Made by a program: the position numbers and the translations under genes. The notes under the pieces are model-generated. The model had not been told where the DNA came from and did not search any database. It saw nothing but the letters and a program-made list of their open reading frames with translations. 64,000 bases of DNA from Sympetrum striolatum (lineage: Eukaryota > Arthropoda > Insecta > Odonata > Libellulidae): assembly GCA_947579665.1 (NCBI GenBank), contig CANPUZ010000050.1:1054001-1118000 (forward strand). The letters run 5' to 3'. Shown here one piece after another: positions 56,901 to 64,000 of this stretch. Every line of letters starts with the position of its first letter. Within the stretch, counting starts at the first letter, position 1.

Positions 56901-59003
56901 CACAGTACTGACAAGATTGGACACGACAGTAGATTTGCCACACCCTGCGTTATCAGATATTATGAGAATCCTTTTGCTTTTCAAGAAATCCAATATCTCC
57001 TTTTCAGAGAATGACGCTTCTTTCGTATGCCTTTTGAATTCATCGCTAGTCGAATTTGAGTTTTTCAGATAGAACACACTCTTCTCGTGGTGTAGCCAAA
57101 TAGTTGTTTTTCTTGGGTTCTTTCCTACTAAATCCATGAAAGTTGTGAATTCATTATCTTTAGAGACATATACTGATTTATCTTCCTGCAACTTATCATC
57201 TGATTTCTCCATCCACTGCACCTGAACTTTACTTATCAATCCTTCCTCGAAATCCTTCTTACTGAATCCGGACAAGAAAACACTAGTGTCTCGAGGGATA
57301 TTGCCAAAAAATTCTTCATTCACCGTAGTTGCCGTAAATTCTCTTTCAACGTACGTCTCAGGAACGTAATCCTGTGAATATAGATCCTTACCATCATCTA
57401 CTTCAATTTTTTCACCAATTATTTGCATAATTTCATCATCATTAAAATACTCTGGGAAATCTCCCTCCCTAACATATACATACTCCTCCTGTCCCTTGAA
57501 TAAAAAATGTATTATTTCAAGTTTGTTTTTGTATTCATATGTCAAATCATCCCACTTATAATTTACAGCTCTTTCAAAGTTAAACTTCTGATCAATGGAC
57601 TGGGAGCTTGTAATCGTTATTATTTGAATTCCCTTGATTAGGAATTCATTGAACTTCTCAAGGTATTCAAAATAAAATTCCAATAGATTCAATGCCTTCT
57701 TATTCATCACAATTATCAAATAATCCAAAACACTACCTTTCAACGAATTCACTATTTTTCCTATTTCCCTTTCTATGCATTTCCTCGAGAGGAAGAGCAC
57801 TTTCTTCTTCAAGAGGTCCCCGTATTTTTCTTTTAATTCGTGGAATATGTGTAAGGTGCACAGTTTTGTGCAGTTTGTCGTTAACACTGAAATCCCTTCT
57901 CTCTTCAGTTCTGGATTCTCTGGGAACGATGGGAAATCCTGCAAGTACTTACAAAATGGAGGAAATCCTTCTTTTAGTGGTGTTATTGTCTTTTCTTCGG
58001 ATGATATCAAATCATAGTTCTTCATTAATTCTTCCATTATCCGGTGAGGTTTCGTGTTTACACTTGGATCTGTCCACACTCTGCACTTGGGAATGACATT
58101 TTCTTCATAAAAGGAAAGTAGTCTGGACAATTCGGAAGATTCCATTAGAATCCCTCTCCCAGTTTCTTCGCCGTAGAATCCTATGACATGTGGTACACGA
58201 GCTATTAGCTCACACTCCCACTGCCTCTCATCATAATCAGTGAAAATTGTTTTAATATACGATTCTAAGTGACAGGAGCGATCCGCCAATGATTCCACTG
58301 CTCTGATGATATTCCAGAAGTCCTCTGACAACTTGGTTTGCTCCTTACCGTATGCCTTCGCTCCATTTTGAAACATAGTTGTCATTGCCAAGTGACAGAG
58401 GGACTCCGCCACCACACCGTACACCTTTGCCTTCTTTTTAGGGTCGCCGGACATCAAGTTCTTAGCTCCGACAAAGATTTCCTTCAAATCACTCCGAGTC
58501 AATCCATAGATTTCCATCTCTTCCACATCCAGACGATGTAATCTATTTACGTCCTCGGACTCGAAATCATAAAATACATCAAAATCTACAGTTTCCAAGA
58601 CCATCATTAACAATTTGATGATTTCGGATTCAAAAAAATTCTCATACATGGAAATCACGGCCTTTAAATGTTTTCCATCTAAACCCTGAGGAGACTGGCT
58701 TAAGGAAATTAATCGGAAAATGCAGGATTTGTCAGATTTTTTGTTATGATGTAACAGGAGGTTGTTAACACGGGCTAGATCTATTTCCAGATCATATAAG
58801 TCATCCATTTCGGAATCATGAATCTTCGCTCCTTTAGAAATAAGATGGGCGGCTATTTCATATTTCTTCTCTGAGAATGCATGGAAGAGAGCTGAAGTTT
58901 CTTCATGTAAGAAGTACTGCTCAGCTGCATGATTCTCCATCAGACGACTCACGAGGTTGACGTCTCCATCCTTGATGGCCTTGTGCAGTATCTTACACTC
59001 CAT
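53985..59003 (-). CDS. NLR-like ankyrin-NACHT-ankyrin protein, copy 2
   Basis: This is a 1672-residue single frame with the same layout as the gene at 5306-10318: N-terminal ankyrin-like helices, helical middle, NACHT with Walker A GCGKST and Walker B FIFFDGYD unchanged, winged-helix FLHPTFAEFF, and about eight C-terminal ankyrin repeats. It differs from copy 1 at one isolated site (Arg230 to Trp) and in four clusters: eight changes in 813-844; 1210-1219 (GPRSSLHTRS-like, one residue longer); 1251-1279 (RHERVEISAHILKFF, one residue longer); and three changes in 1600-1620. The rest is almost identical even at silent sites. Both copies keep full-length frames, so both may be functional. The start is the first ATG after an acceptor-like site. 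Confidence 0.9.
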   Translation of the reverse strand: MECKILHKAIKDGDVNLVSRLMENHAAEQYFLHEETSALFHAFSEKKYEIAAHLISKGAKIHDSEMDDLYDLEIDLARVNNLLLHHNKKSDKSCIFRLISLSQSPQGLDGKHLKAVISMYENFFESEIIKLLMMVLETVDFDVFYDFESEDVNRLHRLDVEEMEIYGLTRSDLKEIFVGAKNLMSGDPKKKAKVYGVVAESLCHLAMTTMFQNGAKAYGKEQTKLSEDFWNIIRAVESLADRSCHLESYIKTIFTDYDERQWECELIARVPHVIGFYGEETGRGILMESSELSRLLSFYEENVIPKCRVWTDPSVNTKPHRIMEELMKNYDLISSEEKTITPLKEGFPPFCKYLQDFPSFPENPELKREGISVLTTNCTKLCTLHIFHELKEKYGDLLKKKVLFLSRKCIEREIGKIVNSLKGSVLDYLIIVMNKKALNLLEFYFEYLEKFNEFLIKGIQIITITSSQSIDQKFNFERAVNYKWDDLTYEYKNKLEIIHFLFKGQEEYVYVREGDFPEYFNDDEIMQIIGEKIEVDDGKDLYSQDYVPETYVEREFTATTVNEEFFGNIPRDTSVFLSGFSKKDFEEGLISKVQVQWMEKSDDKLQEDKSVYVSKDNEFTTFMDLVGKNPRKTTIWLHHEKSVFYLKNSNSTSDEFKRHTKEASFSEKEILDFLKSKRILIISDNAGCGKSTVVSNLVSTVRKNRSNSWIWRIDFSKFSNNEKDPLSLANLNPNSNEEEVIDHLCLMLRLNGGFEKHLFKKFSDRAGRCFIFFDGYDKIPSKYMNSALKILSFLKKNTEVKLIITTRKHQQEKLEKTLDTYSHRLVHLSKNYQIDFINKLWKIKLKDPKGKGQQRREKDVKEKIQNIIYESKKEGIVLEYQELIQALEEIDRGKDLNSIISDIEHLDFTKFAKYILEKSSLDKETLEFIGNPLHLYMIGDIHVNNNFNVETAYDIYSIYNKFLDQKILIYIEEKHNLRKEDEVKEKMVKKTRKKAFRIHTNLSIKLIDEGKVCLASDLDDDLELCTGLGVVYEHGGEIRFLHPTFAEFFIAESVRKNVRKEDIIKLISDDKYKVIRRFLSSSLENNGFGEVSMECFIIFWLLDVMEKAKKLTIYHNSDSYCAAKIIKSLLVNFEQNVEVSVVNKLFEEIESRIESMSHVGGFLTVSMMKHLLNRYFEVNSILFLHFVRFAESADEVIDVLTECIPLGSDGGPRSSLHTRSKIREEDIHTTLVQLLSQKDSRGRGLLHHTMRHERVEISAHILKFFRDRLGSKERFLETIIKSFEYKTEIDDFIFDAGIDEFCSFIKALHNVFHDETEILLDNNLKFSLIRRSFYETDYMHEKVHPFEKVIRILKECFDFELLKELLLRCDSNGDYLIHILMQVGPLTQTLIDFLNSVKGIVDDDSFKDFLKSKNSDSKNILHLAAIGNNESLEGIIQYCVNVLGKEETKELLLSKDNNDMNLIHFLFKFNFCDTLFYNLDIVKEFIGEECFKHLLKSKNSDNENIFHFTASNDLMTEYTFLHLYFCEKEIADLFFERTVTGQTCLHYAARRKGTNPTDLIDYAHQLLRCESRFEDFLLAQDNDGNTFLHSMMESDIHEANDVYHVFYLTKIKVSSDVLNKLLRVRNNEGKTFLQMDYKDMEKISKYFEGILEKDLFEELLKESETEIMQEEH

Positions 59004-59050
59004 TGCAACCACTCTCAACCGCACGATGTCCACACCGCAATGAGATGGCA

Positions 59051-59052
59051 CT
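59051..59052 (-). promoter_or_regulatory. Candidate 3' splice acceptor in 5' leader, copy 2
   Basis: The same TGCATTTTCTTCCAG as in copy 1, 47 bases before the ATG. Confidence 0.5.
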
Positions 59053-59114
59053 GGAAGAAAATGCAAGCATTAATAAACAACTGAATTGAACTGAGCAATC
59101 AGTTCCATATTCAT

Positions 59115-59615
59115 ATTAAATAATTACAAAAATAAATCAGCGGAAATTCCAGTTTAATCTTTCGTAAATACCAATGCAAAAGCCTTAATCTTAACACATG
59201 CTTCATAATTGTTGGCAGATAGCAAATACGTGGATATAATTCTTTCGAATACAATGTACCATAAAATCGAAAATATAATAGCGTCTACAAGGTCCCAATG
59301 TCTCTCAAGGTTTCTCAAATTTAAAGTAGATAAATCGGTGAAGTCCTCCAAAGAAACTCTTCATTCCCCTTCAAATGAATGTACGTTTTCAAATGGTGCA
59401 TTGGCTTCGAACCAAGGACCATTAGGAAATCGGTGCATTGCGTTTGTGAAGCGTGTTCTTTACTGCTCCTCACATGTCGGGTTATGCATTTCTTTCGGGA
59501 ATTGCTTCATAGAAATATTTCATATCTCCGGCATTCATTTCATCAACGAGAAATAAAATCACCTGGTATTAAACTCAAAAATTCTTTTGCAAGATATGAT
59601 TACGTATAATGAATG
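59115..59615 (-). repeat. Module-family segment upstream of NACHT gene, copy 2
   Basis: Counterpart of 10430-10930, seemingly identical, including GGCTTCGAACCAAGGACC. Confidence 0.55.
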
Positions 59616-59714
59616 ACCTGGTGGGGATACCACTAATTTATTTCGAAGTTTGATGTAGATATCATTACGGGAACAACGTAAAATAAGTTCCCATTTGCAA
59701 TGCATAGAGGAATA

Positions 59715-61930
59715 TAAATGGTGGTACGGCATCGAACCAAGAATCATTAGGAATACTATAAAATTCGTAAATGAAATAAATTCTCAAATATAGCCGTAAT
59801 GTATTTAATTTAGAGAATTTTGCACCCACCTGGCGTCGAACTCACGCTCATTTGGTAATATTTGTGTGATTTAGAATATATCGTCTTCTGGGACAGCCCT
59901 GATTTTGAATTTTCTATCCTATCGGGAAGTCGGGGAAGAAATTTTGTACAGTATGTTTTTTAATTTTGCGAAATTTAGCAAAAATGGCTGTAACATTGTC
60001 TCTGCTATTTACATTTCATAGTTTAAAGACGTTGACGTTTCAAAAAATTGTCACCTTTTAATATATTCTTACATGAGTACCTTTGATATGGTATAAGCTT
60101 AAAATCCCCGTGCATTCAAATGAGAACACTCTTGAGCTCGGATTCAACAATCGCCTTGGTCGCCAGGGGGATAGTTTGTTTACTACGGCGACATTTCACG
60201 AAATTTTCAGCTGTTTTCTCTTAATTCCCGTAGTTTCGACTCGAAAACGATATTCCACGGCCAAAATAAGAATCTTCATTCATTTTCCATTCTTCTGGTA
60301 CTTGCGTCGACTTCGTAGGTCCATTGTGTCCTAGTGCATTTCTTACGAAAAATATATGCCCTGACCTAGTGTCGAACTAAGGATAGTCTTGGAGGATGTC
60401 TTTGTAGTTTTCGTTGGATATGCATAGCTTCCAGCGATAATTTCAACTTTCTAATTTGCCGGAAAATGCCTCAAAAATGTCCGAAAATCCACGCAATACA
60501 TCCTAATGTAAAATAAATCGGGACTTTGGGGCCTTCCGGAATCGAACCCATGATCCTGAGGTCCAAAATGATTCATTTTTTTCACCGTTTAGCCAATACG
60601 TCGTAAATATTTCAAGTAAAAGGCACTTGTAAAACATAGTTAGAATTTTGATCGTCTATATAAAGGTATATCCGGGGAAGCGTCAATATACAATAGATAC
60701 GAGTAAAAGTTCCTTGCATAGTGCAAGCATATGCTTAAAGTACTATACTTTTCAAAGGCTTAATGAATATCGTAAAATAATTACCATTTATTACTTCTGT
60801 TCACATGCCTTGCCGTAGAACTTCCAACTTATCGGTATATGAATCATAAATTATTTAAAGTCCGTGCCATACGTTTCAAGTAGTAGAGACGCCTTCTTTC
60901 GAACCCACGACCCTTTGGAAGATGTGAATACATATAACACCCTTGCAGATAAATAACTTATTTAACTCAAATTTAGAAAATAAAATATTACCGGGATGGA
61001 CCTAAAATATAACTTCGCTATCCCCGTTTGAAATGCATAGGGTAATGTTAATGTCTCTCTGGGATCGAACCAAGGACCATCAGAGAAACGACGAACAATG
61101 TATATAAAATGAATTTATGATTTATACTCACACGCCGAGTTTTAAATTTCTATGTTATCGGGAAGGGGTTAAAAAAAAATAAAAATCGTAGCAATTTCCA
61201 ATTTAAGTGACGCCTGGTGTCGAACCCAGGGCATATTGGCAGATGTGAAAACACAATTATAACTTGGTAGGACTTGATTATATTTAATGCAAATTTTGAA
61301 GTCGCTATCATACGGGGAAGAGCCTAAAATAGGATATCGTTGTCCCCATTAGAAATGAATTGTGGAAGGCAAATTACGCTCTGGGATCGAACCAAGGACA
61401 ATAAGGGAAACGTGGAACAGCGTATATTTAATTTATTCGTGATCTATATCTACATACCGAGTTTCAAGTTTTCATCTTATTGGGAGCGGATTAAAAAAAA
61501 ACATTAAAAATCGTCAAATTGTGTTCCAAATTAAAGTATATTTGTCCTGACCTAAAGTCGAACCAAGGATAATCTTCGAAGATGTATTTACGGTTTTCGT
61601 TGGATACGCACGGCCTCAAGCCATCCCTCGAATTTCAACTATATTTTGCCGGGAAATGTCTCAGAAAAAAATTCTAAAATCCCCGCAATGCATCTTTATG
61701 GAGAAAATCGTAACTTTGGGACCTTCTGGCATTGAACCCATGATACTCAGGTTCAAAATCGCCTTTTTCTGGGAGTTACAAGTTATGGCCAATACGTCGT
61801 AAGAATTTCAAGTCAGTGACACTTGCGGAATATTGATCGCTTATATATATATATATATGGGTATATCCGGAGAAGCATCTATACATATAACTAGCGGAAG
61901 TGCCCGTTGATTCTCAACGGGGAAATTAAA
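59715..61930 (-). repeat. Modular repeat array, ~165-bp units, copy 2
   Basis: Counterpart of 11030-13250. The unit count is unchanged, with few substitutions and small length changes in homopolymer or TA runs (for example the TA run near 61843-61858 is shorter). The stable unit number fits a recent duplication. Confidence 0.7.
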
Positions 61931-62460
61931 ATTGATTAATAATAGTGTAACAACCTTGATCGTAGCACATTTCTCATAATTATAGGTAATTAACAAATAC
62001 CAGGCTTTAATTATTTCCAAACAAATAGACAAAGAAAAAGTGATAACTACGTCAATAACGTCACCTAAATATTCAATTTCTAGTCATTTGAAGGAACAAT
62101 TTCTTCGAGAAAGACAACATTCGTCTAAAGTTTATAAGAAATACATTCGAAGATAAGCAGCACCACATTAAAGGATACATTTTCAGAAACACACAAATGG
62201 ATATCGGAAACGATGATTAAACACGACAGAAAATTCAAGCTGAGTTGAAGTGATTAATATGATTAAATTTCAAAAATGTTTTAAGGTACATCCCGGTAGG
62301 ATAGGGAATTCAAAATCACAGAGGTCCATGAAAACGCGCTCTCTTATATTTATATCTATGAAATTGTTACCGAATGTACTTGATTTCGACGGCAGGTGGT
62401 TGCATAATTCTCCTGTTTGTATACATTGCGGCGATATTTAAGAATTTTCTTGAATCCCTT
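61930..62460. other. Non-coding interval, copy 2
   Basis: Counterpart of 13250-13780. Nothing is recognised. Confidence 0.5.
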
Positions 62461-62462
62461 TC

Positions 62463-62723
62463 CCAATAATGTGCAAACGTAAGATCCACCATGTGAATAG
62501 AGATCATAAATATATTTCGTATAAGAATCTTATGGTTTCCCCATAGATTCTTGGTTCGATGCCGGTGCGCCATTTACATTCCTCTATCAATTGCAATGGG
62601 CGATAATGGAATAACATTTTAGGTTGTTCACGGTATGATATCCTTTCAATGCCTTGGATTAAATACGTTCTATTCCGTGCTATGTTTCGATGTTTGTACT
62701 TGGATCCCACTTCTCTCCGTAGG
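62463..62723 (+). repeat. Modular repeat unit, inverted, copy 2
   Basis: Counterpart of 13780-14040, with a few substitutions. Confidence 0.65.
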
Positions 62724-62896
62724 AGGTATTATGGCTCTTTTCAGCGTCCTACAGTGTTACGATATTTTCATAATCTAGAGGGACAAAAGTAAATTTTCTT
62801 ACTAGTCTTAGCGGGTCAACTATTTTTATAGTTATGAAGGGAATGAACCATTCTAACTGGATCTAAGGTTTATTTTCCATAAAAACCGCGCCAACC

Positions 62897-62960
62897 AATA
62901 GAATAATCTGATGTGGCCAGCACATGACTTTCTTCATATATAAAATGTAAATATATGCCA
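62897..62960 (+). repeat. Dispersed repeat, copy 2
   Basis: Counterpart of 14219-14280 (TCTGATGTGGCCAGCACATG). Confidence 0.6.
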
Positions 62961-63039
62961 AAGATAGTATAGGCAATATATACAGGCAATATGTAGGCAC
63001 TAGTATACTATATAGATATAAAGTAATATACTATTTCAG

Positions 63040-63306
63040 ATCGTGGACCGAGTGGAAGAACCGGAAGACCGCAAAAGGACTTTGAAAGTTGCAGTACGAA
63101 AACGAAAAGACGGCGAAACGAACACATCCTGGAAACATCCGGAGGAGATATCGATGGTGAGTGAAGAACAGCTTCGAAAAGAAGGCAAAATAGATTCAGT
63201 AGCTATTGTAAAAGAGCTCTGCCATTACTCTTCAAGAAGTGGTACTACATTAAAGAGAGCGAGAAAGCTTTTCTTAAGACCAGAACAAAGTGGTCTTTCG
63301 GAGTGA
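63040..63306 (+). CDS. Exon-like ORF, uncharacterised, intact in copy 2
   Basis: After an acceptor-like TATACTATTTCAG at 63027-63039 an open frame of about 88 codons runs to a TGA at 63304-63306. An AATAAA lies about 30 bases further on. There is no ATG at its beginning, so if real it is a terminal exon joined to an upstream exon I cannot see. The peptide is basic and charged (KRTLKVAVRKRKDGETNTSW, then VSEEQLRKEGKIDSVAIVKE and LKRARKLFLRPEQSGLSE). The family is not recognised. Copy 1 has a five-base insertion that breaks it. It may instead belong to the decayed repeat protein just downstream. Confidence 0.4.
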   Translation: MVDRVEEPEDRKRTLKVAVRKRKDGETNTSWKHPEEISMVSEEQLRKEGKIDSVAIVKELCHYSSRSGTTLKRARKLFLRPEQSGLSE

Positions 63307-63334
63307 CGTCAATGCTACGGAAACCTCCGCAGAA

Positions 63335-63690
63335 ATAAAATTGCAATCTTTAATGGATCACACCAATACGCGATTGTGCAAAGTTTTTTTGCAACGCTGA
63401 AGAGTCAGCTGAAAGAACAGGTGTCGCCGTTAAGCTCATTTCCATATCATATTAGAGTGCATAAATAGCGAATTCTCAATTAACAGTGAAATATTTTTGT
63501 ATAAGAGAGTACTCATGGTACGCAAGCGTGCATAAAATTCTATTTCACGGCAAACACATTATAGATTCGCGTATTCTTCCAATTGGCCAACTTTCCGAGG
63601 AGGCAAATTCCGATTCTTCGATTCCGAAGAAATTTACATCGAAGAGTCTGATTTTGATTCCGAATAATCCTCTAATTCATATTATATGTT
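63335..63690 (+). pseudogene. Decayed transposon-type protein fragment, copy 2
   Basis: Counterpart of 14657-15010, with the same HKILFHGKHIIDSRILPIGQ stretch and the same losses. It was already dead before the duplication. Confidence 0.4.
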
Positions 63691-63853
63691 GTATAATACT
63701 ACAGTCCTTATTTCTTCTTTCGATTTGTTTTGTGATTACAAATTATTACTTGCCATTTTTATAGTTTACAGTATTTTATTGTGCATTGAACACGGATCAT
63801 GTTCTATTGTTATTATTCATAATTACCACAAACTTCTGAATCATTAGCCCGAA

Positions 63854-64000
63854 CTACGCTGAAAACCTCAAAACTAAACCATTCTGTTCTGTAAGCGTGT
63901 AAAGCTTTATACCGAACTTGTTTTTTCCCTTTATGTACTGTCGAAATAATAACCGACCCCTCCAAAGAATCACCGATTCATCAAAGCTTAAATTTTTTCC
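63854..64000 (-). pseudogene. piggyBac transposase tail, copy 2, cut by window edge
   Basis: The last about 49 codons of the visible frame are present (SFDESVILWRGRLLF region to the premature end LVLRFSA). It is nearly identical to 15176-15320. The remainder lies beyond the window. Confidence 0.8.

Larger units (their letters stand above)
48645..64000. repeat. Segmental duplication, copy 2
   Basis: This is the direct repeat of 1-15320. All landmarks recur in order: SINE foldback, modules, GC island, AT microsatellite, NACHT gene, module array, exon-like ORF, transposon fragment and piggyBac tail. Differences are sparse single-base changes, apart from dense patches near 50115-50290, inside the gene, and near 62700-63150. 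Confidence 0.95.

Overview
The window looks like nuclear DNA of an arthropod, probably an insect. It is AT-rich and gene-poor. It carries degenerate animal transposons: CR1-like and Jockey-like non-LTR retrotransposons, piggyBac, mariner, hAT and Tc1/mariner-type MITEs, and a Penelope-like foldback that holds a hammerhead ribozyme motif. Splice-site-like signals are present, and there are no bacterial-style operons. I cannot name the species.

The main content is a large direct duplication. Bases 1 to about 15320 reappear at 48645-64000 in the same order and orientation, almost identical, about 48.65-48.69 kb apart. Both window edges fall inside the repeated sequence, so the unit is at least 48 kb and may be one period of a longer tandem array. 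Each copy carries one long, apparently intronless minus-strand gene: 1670 codons at 5306-10318 and 1672 codons at 53985-59003. Its product has ankyrin-like N-terminal repeats, a central NACHT NTPase and about eight C-terminal ankyrin repeats, so it is an NLR-like (STAND) protein. The two copies are close to identical except for four short patches with clustered amino-acid changes.

The genes sit inside long tracts of a modular repeat whose units carry a tRNA B-box-like motif (TCGAACC, or GGTTCGA on the other strand). One module type is about 300 bp and another about 165 bp and partly tandem. They flank the gene on both sides and recur at about 20.2, 23.8, 31.5, 34.6, 44.9 and 48.4 kb. Further along each copy lie an exon-like short ORF (intact only in copy 2), a decayed transposon-protein fragment and a broken piggyBac transposase.

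The single-copy middle (about 16-48.6 kb) holds no host gene I can support. It holds a Jockey-like RT fragment (19.5 kb), a Tc1/mariner-type MITE (21.5 kb), a hAT-type MITE cleanly inserted in a module (24.6 kb), a possible piggyBac-type MITE (25.6-27.1 kb), an RT C-terminal fragment (30.0-30.4 kb), a decayed CR1-like element (36.0-38.5 kb) whose ORF1 zinc finger is split by a foldback with perfect 137-bp arms around a hammerhead motif, a large imperfect inverted repeat (43.4-44.6 kb) and a dead mariner (45.7-46.6 kb). All calls come from reading the sequence; no database search was done.
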